Source: Agrobacterium vitis (GTDB lineage Bacteria; Pseudomonadota; Alphaproteobacteria; Rhizobiales; Rhizobiaceae). From it: a stretch of DNA of 64,000 nucleotides. A model generated the notes under the pieces. That model was not told the origin of the DNA and searched no databases. It saw only the letters and a program-made list of their open reading frames with translations. The stretch is from positions 682,001 through 746,000 of the forward strand of contig NZ_CP118260.1 in the NCBI RefSeq assembly GCF_013337045.2, given 5' to 3'. Below are positions 24,153-31,920 of this stretch, piece after piece. The translations under genes were made by a program, and so were the position numbers. Position 1 is the first letter of the stretch. Every line of letters starts with the position of its first letter.

Positions 24153-24376
24153 ACTCGTGCCTCCAGGTTGGATGCTGCAATGTCGATGATCGGCGCGGAC
24201 ATCAGGCGTCCGTCGAGCGCCACGTGTGGGCGACCCGAAACGGCTTCGATCCGTTCCTCCATGTTCCGCGCTTCCATTTCGAAGGCGCGAAGGGTGAGCA
24301 ACATTCCGGTCGTATCATCGGGTACACCGCCAGACTGGACACGCTGACGCATTTCGCGAAGGGCGTCAGAAAGCAT
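24149..24376 (-). CDS. small phage protein (75 aa), unknown
   Basis: Starts MLSDALREMRQRVQSGGVPD and contains a helix (LTLRAFEMEARNMEERIEA). The frame overlaps the upstream XRE-like gene by 11 nt, and a purine-rich AAAGGTAGG lies before the ATG. No family recognised. Confidence 0.6.
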   Translation of the reverse strand: MLSDALREMRQRVQSGGVPDDTTGMLLTLRAFEMEARNMEERIEAVSGRPHVALDGRLMSAPIIDIAASNLEARV

Positions 24377-24788
24377 CTGAGCCTACCTTTCTCTGGTCGG
24401 TTTGAGGGGTAATGCGGCTGTGCGGGCAGCCATTGCGGCAGGCCTGATGCATGCGCACCGCGTTGGCACTGGCTGTGCTGAAGGGGCGTTTCTGCCAGCC
24501 CTGGCATACATCGCGGCCTATATCGCCGATCACCGGGCACTGGATGGTTTCGGCCATGAGAGCACCGCGCACGATGGCTTCAAACCGCGCCATGTCGCCC
24601 AGTTGATAGGTGTTTGACAGCACCTGACTAACCGTTGATCCTGAGTAGGAGAGCTTTCGGGCAACGGCAGCCTGCGTTTCTGCATTGCAGGCTTCTGCCA
24701 GGGCAATGATCCAGTCCGGAGCATTGTCACCCCAAGCCGCTTGTGCTTTGGCAACGTTGTCGAGTTTGACTTTGGCAATAGTGCTCAT
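24366..24788 (-). CDS. phage transcriptional regulator-like protein with XRE-type HTH
   Basis: The 140-residue protein contains a helix-turn-helix in AAVARKLSYSGSTVSQVLSN (about 40-60), like XRE-family and Mu-like phage regulators, followed by LGDMARFEAIVRGAL. The C-terminal part holds four cysteines (CPVIGDIGRDVCQGW, ACRNGCPHS), which could bind a metal. It follows the 204-residue gene by a 4-nt overlap. Its target is unknown; early-gene repression is plausible. Confidence 0.75.
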   Translation of the reverse strand: MSTIAKVKLDNVAKAQAAWGDNAPDWIIALAEACNAETQAAVARKLSYSGSTVSQVLSNTYQLGDMARFEAIVRGALMAETIQCPVIGDIGRDVCQGWQKRPFSTASANAVRMHQACRNGCPHSRITPQTDQRKVGSDAF

Positions 24789-25399
24789 GCCACCACCTCT
24801 TCAGCTGTGGCATCGCCATAGATTTCCTGATTATTCGGGTCGTAGACAAACTGCGACCGCAGGACCATGGGCGCTTCAGGCCCCTTGATCATCTTCGGAT
24901 CAAGCCGGTAATAGGCGGGACTGCCACGCTTTCCAGCAGCCAGCAGGATCAGATAACCAGCGTCAAAGAGATTGCTGACATAGGCTTTTGCCGAGTCCAT
25001 CGTGATCCGTGTCTCGTCCGTCTGGCTCCAGTTGACGAGATCGCGTGTGCAAAAGCCATTGCGTGCCAGAGGCCCACGCATGTAGTTCCACATGCAGCGG
25101 CGAGGAGGCTGGCTCTCAATCAGAGAGCCGTTGCGGTGAATGCGCGGCGTTGACGATTGCCGCAGGAGAACCTTGTAACCACCGTTGAATGGATAGGGTG
25201 TGAGCACACCAGCCTTTTCGAGCTTGCGTACAAAAGCACGGATTTCATCACGCCCTGCGCTGGATTTTGCGAATATTGCATCCACAGAGACAGGCTGGCC
25301 GAGATGATCTAGATCCATGATCACCGACCAGTAATGATCATATCCTCGCCGAACTGGCAGGCCCTTCTGAACCTTGAGTTTGAGAATGATCGACATCAC
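24785..25399 (-). CDS. phage protein of unknown function (204 aa), winged-helix-like
   Basis: Conserved-looking early protein directly after the MuB-like gene (ATGA overlap). The pattern of the first about 80 residues (YDHYWSVIMDLDHLGQPVSVDAIF, EIRAFVRKLEKAGVL) and of the second half (TMDSAKAYVSNLFDAGYLIL) suggests two winged-helix units. The link between them is Arg/Pro-rich. A DNA-binding or transposition accessory role is inferred only from fold pattern and position. Confidence 0.65.
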   Translation of the reverse strand: MMSIILKLKVQKGLPVRRGYDHYWSVIMDLDHLGQPVSVDAIFAKSSAGRDEIRAFVRKLEKAGVLTPYPFNGGYKVLLRQSSTPRIHRNGSLIESQPPRRCMWNYMRGPLARNGFCTRDLVNWSQTDETRITMDSAKAYVSNLFDAGYLILLAAGKRGSPAYYRLDPKMIKGPEAPMVLRSQFVYDPNNQEIYGDATAEEVVA

Positions 25400-26151
25400 G
25401 CAGCCTCCCGGCGTGATGGCAGATGACTGCGCGAGAACTTGCCGTTGCCAGCGCGGTACTTTGCAAGGTCAATCTCAGACAGACCCTGTTTTGCGGCAGC
25501 CTCGGCAATCGCGTGCAGCGAATTACCGATACGGCGCACACGACCTTCGCCCTCGCTATTGGCCTGCGCAAGCAGGTCATCGGCAATCGTCAAATGCGGA
25601 TAAAATGTCCGCGCCAGCGTGCGCGTATCATCAATGTCGCAGGGCTGCGCATAGCCCATGGTCAACACAAGGTCGCGGAACCGATCGACGCCTTCAAGCT
25701 TTTTTGGAAACAGCTCCTCACCAATCAACAGCACCGGCACATTGCTCTTTTTAGCAATACCACGCACCAGCTCGATCATGCGCTTGTCGACCAGCTTGTC
25801 AGCCTCGTCGATGATCAGCGGGCGCTTTGGGTCGCGGGCCAACAGCCCGATAATCTCGTCTTCAAGGTCAGACAATGTGCCCTTGGGCTGATAGACGCCA
25901 AGCTCGGCAAGAATGGAGCGCATCAATTTGGCGCGGGTCCATGTATCCGAGATCTCGATATAGGCGGCGGCTGTCTTGTTCTGGCAATAAAGCGCGGCAA
26001 CCGATTTGCCGTATCCGGAAAACCCGGCAAACACGCCAAGGTTCGGTTGCAAAGGATGCCGGTTCTGCAGGGAGCGAACCAGACCAAGGCACGCTGCCAC
26101 GTTCTTGATCGGTGCTGTGTCCCCATTGACATTTTGCGTTGTTTTCGTCAT
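25396..26151 (-). CDS. MuB-type AAA+ ATPase, target capture protein
   Basis: I place the start at the ATG at 26151 (MTKTTQNVNGDTA...), with GAGGGA upstream, because a longer frame would run into the transposase gene. The 251-residue protein has Walker A GFSGYGKS (43-50) and Walker B RPLIIDEAD, with a sensor-like VPVLLIGEE. MuB-family ATPases polymerise on DNA, choose the target and activate MuA while giving target immunity. It lies 67 nt after the transposase gene as in Mu. There is no separate N-terminal HTH as in Mu B, so it is of the short form. Confidence 0.92.
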   Translation of the reverse strand: MTKTTQNVNGDTAPIKNVAACLGLVRSLQNRHPLQPNLGVFAGFSGYGKSVAALYCQNKTAAAYIEISDTWTRAKLMRSILAELGVYQPKGTLSDLEDEIIGLLARDPKRPLIIDEADKLVDKRMIELVRGIAKKSNVPVLLIGEELFPKKLEGVDRFRDLVLTMGYAQPCDIDDTRTLARTFYPHLTIADDLLAQANSEGEGRVRRIGNSLHAIAEAAAKQGLSEIDLAKYRAGNGKFSRSHLPSRREAA

Positions 26152-26218
26152 TTTTTCCCTCGTCTTGAATGAAAGTGAATAGAAAGGTCCGGTTGCAGCC
26201 GGGCCTTTTTCTTTTGAG

Positions 26219-28438
26219 CTAGCCGCGCAACGCCGCTTCCAGCCCGAAATCCCCCATGATGTCTCTCCGTGTTTGGTAGTCGCTGCTGCTCTGGCACCGC
26301 ACGAGTTTGACGGCGACCGCGTCATCGACGATCGCGCCGGAGGCAATCTGTGCCTCGACGCTCAAAGCCCATTTGAACATCCGTGCATCGTCGGAAAGGG
26401 CGGCGTCTGGATCGAGGTGGATGACCTTGGAGCCCTTGCGGTGTTCGGCTTCTCGGACGATGGCCGCATGGATTTCAGCGGCCTTTTCATTCAGTGGCTT
26501 GACCACTTTCCCCATAGGAGGCGCGGTGACGGCCTCAAGGGCGGCTTCGATCTGTGGCGTCGTGTGCTGCTCTTCACGTTTCGGCAACTGGATGACGTTG
26601 GCCTTCTTTGCCTCGCGTTCATCAAATTCGCGCTTGGCGAGTCGGATAGTGCGCTCGATGCCAGATGGGCCTTTCTTAAGGGCGCGGATATCGGCTTTGA
26701 TTTCCCGTTCCTTCTGGCGGATCAGCTCAGAGGAAATCTCCTTCTGTGCCTTGACGTAAGCCTGCGGGTTGATGTCAGAAAGTTCGGGGCAGATTGCCAC
26801 ATCAAGATAACGGCCATCTTCCGCGTCAAAGACATAGACCTTGCCCATGTCCAACGGGTCCATCCGCACGAACACCTCGGTTCCGACCATGATGGAGCCG
26901 GTCAGGTAATAGAAACTGTCGATCTTGATGCCCTGTTTGGTCATCTTGCGCAGGCCGTTCTTACCTGCGACCGGCATCAACAAAGCGTCCATCGCCCGCT
27001 CATCAACACGACGAATGGGCGCTACCGACGCCGCAGCAACAGCGTTCGGGCTACGGCCTTTCAAGCCGCCATGTTCGCGTTCGTGATAGCGATACATCAG
27101 CCAGTCATCGATATGGCGCTGGAGCTGCTCGGCGGTCAGCGCCACCTCAAACAGATCCCGCTCGTCGGCACCCAGTCGGGCCGAGAAGCTCTTGCGATCT
27201 TCAATTGCCTTTCTGTCCGCAACGGAATGACCGACATAGCCCGGCAATTGCACAGCAACTTCATGCTGGAATGTCTTGATGACCCGCTCGACATGGCCCT
27301 TCTGTTCGGGGCTGTAGGCATCAGATACGTCCATGGTGATGTCTAGCGACGTGAAGAGCCGCTTGGTGGCAATGGCGACGAAATCCGATCCGTTATCCGT
27401 CTTGATAACCTGGGCAGTCCCCCACAAAAGGGTTGCCTTGCGCACCAAAAGGCCAACAGCAGAGGCTCGTGGCGTTTTTGACAAGGTGATGACGAGGCGG
27501 CGCGTGGCAATGTCAATGCAGGCGTAGAGGGAGTGGCGTCCGTCAAGGCAGAGCGCATCTACCGGCGATGCATCAATCATCCAGAGTGCATTCGGCTCAT
27601 CAATATGGCGATAGGTGCCGGTGCCAGACAGCTTCATTGTCGAGCGGAATTTGTCGGGATTGGTAATCTTGGTCAGAACGACCTTTTCGTCTTTCCGCAA
27701 CGTCTTGATGAAGTGCTGGAAGGTCCGCAAAGGCGGCAAAGGCTTGCACTCACCATTACGATCGACAAGCTCCGCGCCGAAGTGGTCTTTGCAATAGCCC
27801 ATGATGATTTCGGCTGACAGCGCCGGATTGGAGGCGATCCAGGCGAGGATATAGGCCCGTACCTCGCCACCGTTGGCCGTATCGAGCAATCCCGTGCCAC
27901 CTCTCGCCTTGCTGCGGTCAACAGCAAGAGTGTCAACGCTCTTTTTAGCGCCCGCGCGCCAACGCATCAGGCTGCGGGGAGAAACGGAGCCAACATGTTT
28001 GCGAACCCATTCCTCGACCTGCAGAGAGCGATTGTTATACCGCATGCAGAAGTGGTGTAGCGCCGTGGTTAGAGGACGGCCCTTGGCTTTAACGCCCTTC
28101 AAGAAGTCATCGAAGACCGCAAGAACAGCCAATCTGGCATCCCGCTCAGAGCGGGCACGATCGGTCAACACAACAGCGCTAGTTTCCTGAGCATCCGTCG
28201 CCTCTGGCAGGTCGGCAATGCCGATCGTCTTGTGCCTTTGCAAATATGCAGCCTGGGCCACCAGTGGCAGAAGCAGGTAGCGGTATTCCATGCCGCCACC
28301 ACGGCCCTGGCGCTTGCGGGCGAACGGATGTGCGTCCCAATTCAGCCGATCGGCAAGCAACTGAATACCTCGTTCGGTGTCTGGCATATCCGGTAGCTTT
28401 TCTGCCGCAATATCCCGCGCTGTGAGCCACTCCTTCAT
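26219..28438 (-). CDS. MuA-type DDE transposase
   Basis: The 739-residue protein has the N-terminal Mu-type DNA-binding domain (MKEWLTARDIAAEKLPDMP, the winged helix that binds the internal enhancer), HTH end-binding domains around residues 90-250, and an rve-like catalytic core. The DDE triad is Asp289 (LWMIDASPV), Asp348 (IKTDNGSDF) and Glu384 (KGHVERVIK). A C-terminal beta-barrel and basic helical region follow, where MuA contacts MuB. It cuts and joins phage ends at new sites during replication. Length is slightly above Mu A (663). It overlaps the 68-aa gene start (ATGA). Confidence 0.96.
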   Translation of the reverse strand: MKEWLTARDIAAEKLPDMPDTERGIQLLADRLNWDAHPFARKRQGRGGGMEYRYLLLPLVAQAAYLQRHKTIGIADLPEATDAQETSAVVLTDRARSERDARLAVLAVFDDFLKGVKAKGRPLTTALHHFCMRYNNRSLQVEEWVRKHVGSVSPRSLMRWRAGAKKSVDTLAVDRSKARGGTGLLDTANGGEVRAYILAWIASNPALSAEIIMGYCKDHFGAELVDRNGECKPLPPLRTFQHFIKTLRKDEKVVLTKITNPDKFRSTMKLSGTGTYRHIDEPNALWMIDASPVDALCLDGRHSLYACIDIATRRLVITLSKTPRASAVGLLVRKATLLWGTAQVIKTDNGSDFVAIATKRLFTSLDITMDVSDAYSPEQKGHVERVIKTFQHEVAVQLPGYVGHSVADRKAIEDRKSFSARLGADERDLFEVALTAEQLQRHIDDWLMYRYHEREHGGLKGRSPNAVAAASVAPIRRVDERAMDALLMPVAGKNGLRKMTKQGIKIDSFYYLTGSIMVGTEVFVRMDPLDMGKVYVFDAEDGRYLDVAICPELSDINPQAYVKAQKEISSELIRQKEREIKADIRALKKGPSGIERTIRLAKREFDEREAKKANVIQLPKREEQHTTPQIEAALEAVTAPPMGKVVKPLNEKAAEIHAAIVREAEHRKGSKVIHLDPDAALSDDARMFKWALSVEAQIASGAIVDDAVAVKLVRCQSSSDYQTRRDIMGDFGLEAALRG

Positions 28439-28641
28439 GAGCGGCCTCCTTTGCGGCTGTTCACAAAGGCGCGTATCTCGGTTTCATATTGAGCCAACCA
28501 GCGAAGGGTTTGCGCCGACGATGCGAGTTGCTTTTGGAGCAATTCCCGCTGACTGGTGCTGGTTGCAATCACCGGCATTCTTCCGCTTGCGACCGCCTCA
28601 ACAGCGGCGATCTGGCTCCGGAGCGATATTTTCCCGCTCAT
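28435..28641 (-). CDS. small helical protein before the transposase (68 aa)
   Basis: A helical, Gln/Ser/Ala-rich protein (MSGKISLRSQIAAVEAVASG..., LASSAQTLRWLAQYETEIRAF) whose start overlaps the previous gene and whose stop overlaps the transposase ATG. The tight coupling suggests expression together with the transposase. Function unknown. Confidence 0.65.
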   Translation of the reverse strand: MSGKISLRSQIAAVEAVASGRMPVIATSTSQRELLQKQLASSAQTLRWLAQYETEIRAFVNSRKGGRS

Positions 28642-29099
28642 CTTTTTGCCCTCACTCGTGCTTCCAGTGCCTGACGTCTGGCGATGACGTCCCGCTCGTG
28701 TTCTTCAATCAGGTGGAGTTCGATCATGTCGCTGTAGCGCTCAGGCACGGCGACATAGCCAAAGCCGGAGACAACGAGGCCCATCAGATCGTGGCTGCCC
28801 GTCGCATCGATCAGCGCCATGAAGGCGTCGAGCGTAATCCGGTTGCTGTCGGCCGCTTCCGAGGCCCATTTGTTCAACATGTCCTCGGATATGCTGCGAC
28901 CAAGATAGTCGCTCATCGCCTTGGCGATCTGGCTGCGGGTCAAGCCGCGCTCTTTCGCATCCTTCATGGCCCGGCTGATCGTCCGTGCAATCCTGTTGTC
29001 CAGTGCGCCGCGACCAGTCACATCTTCCCCGTAACCAGCAGCCACTTTCGGTGGTTGCCATGCAAACAGGTCAGGTGTGAGCGTGTCGCGGCGGGCCAT
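28638..29099 (-). CDS. phage regulatory-type protein (153 aa), unknown family
   Basis: Contains a helical segment RGLTRSQIAKAMSDYLGRSISEDMLNKWASEA (shown here only as a description: residues about 50-82) that looks like a helix-turn-helix. A second helical half (FMALIDATGSHDLM, PERYSDMIELHLIEEHERDV) follows. It lies between the ParB-like gene and the transposase, overlapping both. A DNA-binding role in early control or transposition is inferred. Confidence 0.65.
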   Translation of the reverse strand: MARRDTLTPDLFAWQPPKVAAGYGEDVTGRGALDNRIARTISRAMKDAKERGLTRSQIAKAMSDYLGRSISEDMLNKWASEAADSNRITLDAFMALIDATGSHDLMGLVVSGFGYVAVPERYSDMIELHLIEEHERDVIARRQALEARVRAKR

Positions 29100-29941
29100 C
29101 AGGCGGCTTTCTTCTCTGCAAGAAGCGCTTCGATGAATGACCAGTTCTCGGTAATGAACCGACGCTTGGCCGTGTCAGACAACTTTGAAAATCTATCGGA
29201 AAGCGCGACCCATGCCTCTGGCTTTGCCGCAACAGGAATGTGGTCGAGAATAGCAATCGCACCTGCGACAGTCTGCGCGGCAGACAGTTCATTCAGCAAC
29301 AAGTCAACAATCGAGACTTGTCGCTCAGGTGTCTCCGCAGACAACGCCAGCAATTCAGATTGGTTGTCAGCAATGCTGTGCAGCGAGATACGAACCCGGA
29401 TCTCGTCCTCAATCCGCGCAATCCTGAGATAACGCTTGATCGCTTCTTTGTTCATGCCAAGGGCTGTCTGCGCGGCGGCATTGAACGATGTCGAAAAGAA
29501 CTCGCTTTGCTGATCAATCTCGTCATCTGAAATAGGGTCAGATTTGACCCCATTCTTTTTACGACCAGCTTTTACCGCACCATGAACCTGCTCGAATATC
29601 TCGCGCCAACGGGCAACGTCTCGCGCTTTATCGAGAATACTCAGTTCACGGCGCATGAAGTTTGCAGCAATTTCACGAAGCGTCGCCTGCGCCTCGGTTC
29701 CAACTTCCGTTGCTGTCTTGATCTTTGCTGTCACGTACAACTCACCGCGAATGCGGCGGGCACCGATCCGGTGCAGACCATCGATCAGGCGAAAGCGATC
29801 ACCTTGCTCAACCACTTCAATCGGCTCGATCTGGCCGTTGGCTGACATATCGGCAGCAATGGCGTCTGCCCAATTCGGATCTGGGATGCGTCGTCCCTGA
29901 CTAATGTCGATCAGATCAATCTGAATTTCTTCAATACGCAT
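29099..29941 (-). CDS. ParB/Spo0J-like N-terminal domain protein
   Basis: The 280-residue protein has a ParB-type N-terminal domain: IDLIDISQGRRIPDPN, IAADMSANGQIEPIEV and the FRLIDGLHRIGA segment matching the ParB box (G-x-H-R). A helical middle and a long helical C-terminus follow. ParB-like nucleotide-binding proteins often appear in the early region of alpha-proteobacterial Mu-like phages. Whether it binds a specific DNA site, acts as a CTPase or is a nuclease is unknown. It is the second gene of the early operon, after Ner. Confidence 0.8.
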   Translation of the reverse strand: MRIEEIQIDLIDISQGRRIPDPNWADAIAADMSANGQIEPIEVVEQGDRFRLIDGLHRIGARRIRGELYVTAKIKTATEVGTEAQATLREIAANFMRRELSILDKARDVARWREIFEQVHGAVKAGRKKNGVKSDPISDDEIDQQSEFFSTSFNAAAQTALGMNKEAIKRYLRIARIEDEIRVRISLHSIADNQSELLALSAETPERQVSIVDLLLNELSAAQTVAGAIAILDHIPVAAKPEAWVALSDRFSKLSDTAKRRFITENWSFIEALLAEKKAA

Positions 29942-29999
29942 TTGAATGTCCTTGAATGGAAGATCATCGGGGCGTCAGGCAGCCCGGCATTTCGGCAGC

Positions 30000-30299
30000 T
30001 CAGGCGGCCCTTTCGTCCACAACCGACGTGCGTTTTGCGCTTCCGTTACGGCTCTTGTTGCTGCTAGTGTTTTCTTCGTCGTGACGGCCACGGGTGTAGC
30101 TGTCAGGGAAGAGTTCGCGGAACGGTACGTCGATCGCCTTGGCAATCGCCTCGGCGCCTGGACGGCTGGCTCCGATCATTCCTTGGCGGCACGCGCTTGC
30201 ATAAAGGCCCGCATCCTTGGCGATCCCGGTGAGGGTCTTTCCCTTTCTCCGGACCTCGGCAAGGATGTCGTGCCTGTCCCACTTGCGTGTGGCTGTCAT
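30000..30299 (-). CDS. Ner-like early regulator (Nlp/SfsB-type HTH)
   Basis: The ATG at 30299 follows CAGGAGCTACC, a good ribosome binding site, giving 99 residues beginning MTATRKWDRHDILAEVRRKG. The HTH is the Ner/Nlp type: KTLTGIAKDAGLYASACRQ and AEAIAKAIDVPFRELFPD are hallmark patterns. The C-terminal about 30 residues are low-complexity Ser/Asn/Arg. In Mu, Ner represses both the early and repressor promoters. The gene faces away from the repressor across the operator region. Confidence 0.9.
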   Translation of the reverse strand: MTATRKWDRHDILAEVRRKGKTLTGIAKDAGLYASACRQGMIGASRPGAEAIAKAIDVPFRELFPDSYTRGRHDEENTSSNKSRNGSAKRTSVVDERAA

Positions 30300-30378
30300 G
30301 GTAGCTCCTGTCATTTGAGGCACCCTTTGCAGAGGGTGGTCTTGGGTGATTTGCAGTTCAAGCATTTGCAGCAACCAA

Positions 30379-30544
30379 GTTCGTGTAATTTCGCGAGAAT
30401 GTCAATGGTTTCTCACGAATTATCGCTTCGCAGTTCGCGACAAACGACGAGGGTAAATTTTGACGGAATTATTAATAAATATCGGTAACTTACGTCTTTT
30501 TCTATGGCAAAAACGTAACTCCGAAGGCAGTTCGGAGTTCGCGA
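30379..30544. promoter_or_regulatory. early operator/promoter region between ner-like and repressor genes
   Basis: Three TTCGCGA copies occur (30390-30396, 30434-30440, 30538-30544). Inverted repeats include TTCGCGAGAA (30390-30399) with TTCTCACGAA (30410-30419), TTACGT with ACGTAA (30490-30518), and a perfect 9-bp pair AACTCCGAA-N5-TTCGGAGTT (30517-30539) just upstream of the repressor start. This AT-rich segment is the likely operator for repressor and Ner-like protein and the start of the early transcript. Confidence 0.7.
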
Positions 30545-30551
30545 TAATCCA

Positions 30552-31232
30552 ATGAAAAATACTGACAAAGAGTTTGCAGACCGACTTCGCCTAGCGATTA
30601 ACGGCGAATCAGTAAATGCGTTCGCGAAAAAGTGTGGGATACCGGAGGCGACATTGCGTGGTTATTTAAATGGCAAGTACCCGGCTTCAGATACTGCACT
30701 GAAGATCGCTGACGCGGCCAATGTCGGTTTAAGTTGGCTGATAGCCGAGCGCGGCCCCATGAGACCAATCGAATATGCCGGAGCAGGTGGCCCTCAGATA
30801 GCATTAGGCTTCAGTGAGGATCTAACGCTGATCGAGCGTTTAGATATTGATGCGGCAGCGGGTGCAGGTACATATTTTGAAACTGAGAAGACCCTTGATT
30901 TCATTGCCTTTCAGACGTCTTGGCTACGACGCAGAGGCATCAATCCGGCAGCCACACGCCTTCTAAATGTCAAGGGTGACAGCATGGAGCCCACCATACG
31001 CGATGGTGATATGGCTCTCGTCGATACATCGATACACGAAATTATCGACAATGCGATCTACGTCATCATTGTCGGCCAAAGGCTGCTGATCAAACGTATC
31101 CATGTTCTCGTGACAGGAGCGTTAAAACTAATCAGCGACAATAGCTTATATAGCCCGGAGGAGGTCCAACCGAACGAGGTTGAATTCGTAAGGGTTGCTG
31201 GTCGAGTAATGTGGTTCGGGAGGTCAATTTAA
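30552..31232 (+). CDS. phage repressor, XRE HTH plus S24 LexA-like domain
   Basis: The 226-residue protein has an HTH (AFAKKCGIPEATLRGYLNGK, about 23-42) and a C-terminal S24 peptidase domain with VKGDSMEPTIRDGD (Ser144) and the LLIKRI lysine (Lys181). The Ser-Lys dyad is intact, so RecA-stimulated self-cleavage is plausible. A DAAAGAG stretch (residues 100-106) could be the cleavage region. Mu's own c repressor lacks an S24 domain and D3112-type phages carry cI-like ones. It faces away from the early operon and probably controls the operators upstream of it. Confidence 0.93.
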   Translation: MKNTDKEFADRLRLAINGESVNAFAKKCGIPEATLRGYLNGKYPASDTALKIADAANVGLSWLIAERGPMRPIEYAGAGGPQIALGFSEDLTLIERLDIDAAAGAGTYFETEKTLDFIAFQTSWLRRRGINPAATRLLNVKGDSMEPTIRDGDMALVDTSIHEIIDNAIYVIIVGQRLLIKRIHVLVTGALKLISDNSLYSPEEVQPNEVEFVRVAGRVMWFGRSI

Positions 31233-31555
31233 TGCATAAATATCAGATACTTGTTTCTCTGGCAGTTCTACTTTCATCGTGCCAAAGCCAAATGCGAGTT
31301 TTAGAAGCGGGTGGCGATATCCGTGTGGAGCCGTCCACCATCGCTGGCAGCGACTATGCCGTCCATCTCCGCAATACCATTGATTTTGGATACGATCCCG
31401 ACGTTAAAGCAAATCGTGAAAAGTTCGCTCTCGGTATCTTGAAAAAACAGTGCCCAACCGGCAAAATCGTTAATGAAAACGTGATTGTAACTGGCACGTA
31501 TCTAAGTGGCAGCCCGTCGCGGGTTTATACGGTCTACGTAAAGTGCAATGGCTAA
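31232..31555 (+). CDS. small lipoprotein, candidate lysogenic conversion factor
   Basis: The ATG at 31232 overlaps the repressor stop (TAATG), so it is coupled to the repressor and should be expressed in the lysogen. The 107-residue product begins MHKYQILVSLAVLLSSC, a lipoprotein signal with lipobox LLSSC, followed by a soluble domain with two cysteines (KKQCPTG and VYVKCNG) that could form a disulfide. No family is recognised. Surface lipoproteins expressed with phage repressors often block superinfection, but this is an inference. Confidence 0.75.
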   Translation: MHKYQILVSLAVLLSSCQSQMRVLEAGGDIRVEPSTIAGSDYAVHLRNTIDFGYDPDVKANREKFALGILKKQCPTGKIVNENVIVTGTYLSGSPSRVYTVYVKCNG

Positions 31556-31590
31556 ATTTCGCGCCTTGAAGCCAGATTAACGGAGATAAT

Positions 31591-31791
31591 GTGCCTGAAA
31601 TCGACTGGAAGAAGGCCCCTCATAATGCGCGCTGGTGGGCCGTAGATTCAGATGGCCAGGCACACTGGTTCTGCGCCCCAAATGTTGCTGCATTCACCAA
31701 TTTTTGGTTTTCCGAAGAAATTGCCGCCCCAAGTTTTGGTTTCACCGGCGACTGGCGCGAAAGCCTCACAGAGCGCCCGCCCGCCATTTGA
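31591..31791 (+). CDS. small phage protein (66 aa), GTG start
   Basis: A GTG start with GGAG at 5-nt spacing opens MPEIDWKKAPHNARWWAVD..., ending GFTGDWRESLTERPPAI. The W-x-x-AP-x-A pattern (DWKKAPHNARWWAVD) is common in small phage proteins of unknown function. It lies between the lipoprotein gene and the phage terminus, so it is likely co-expressed with the repressor. Function unknown. Confidence 0.65.
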   Translation: MPEIDWKKAPHNARWWAVDSDGQAHWFCAPNVAAFTNFWFSEEIAAPSFGFTGDWRESLTERPPAI

Positions 31792-31799
31792 TCTTGCGC

Positions 31800-31920
31800 A
31801 TCGCGTTTCGGCGTCACCCTGACAGATTCCCCGAGACCCCCGATAAAATAAGGCGTTTCCACCCAATCCCGGCAAATCCCACATATTCCCGGTCACTGCC
31901 ATCTGTTATTGCGGGTTACA
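31800..31920. repeat. immunity-side phage terminus with transposase-site-like repeats
   Basis: The last 120 nt carry no gene. Read from the end (minus strand) they start TGTAACCCGC. They contain two related motifs, CCGGGAATATGT (31881-31892) and TCGGGGAATCTGT (31822-31834), plus GTGAC-type repeats, as expected for transposase end-binding sites. The adjacent host 5 bp are ccaca, the predicted target duplication. Confidence 0.65.

Larger units (their letters stand above)
1..31920 (-). mobile_element. Mu-like transposable prophage (left edge outside window)
   Basis: The sequence shows a near-continuous minus-strand gene train with Mu-family landmarks in Mu order: repressor (plus strand), Ner-like protein, MuA-type DDE transposase, MuB-type ATPase, gp16, Mor-like activator, endolysin/spanins, gp27, gp28, gp29, F, I protease, T capsid and tail genes. 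The tail block has a tail tube protein, chaperone pair and long tape measure and no sheath, which suggests a flexible non-contractile tail as in the D3112/B3 group rather than Mu itself. The immunity-side terminus is placed at 31920, where a host cupin reading frame is interrupted and the plus strand reads ...gggttaca, matching the TG...CA ends of Mu-family phages. The other terminus is not in the window. Identity as a Mu-like prophage is very secure; whether it is active cannot be judged. Confidence 0.95.

Noticed and set aside
22914..24788. CRISPR or tandem repeat array in the small-gene run
   Set aside because: I see no regularly spaced direct repeats; the region is coding in one consistent strand and coupling pattern.
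29946..30488. Plus-strand 180-residue frame opposite the Ner-like gene
   Set aside because: It is antisense to a well-supported HTH gene and the operator region, with no recognisable protein pattern.
31211..31231. Earlier GTG start for the lipoprotein gene
   Set aside because: The ATG at 31232 overlaps the repressor stop and begins directly with a lipoprotein signal; the extension would disrupt the signal.
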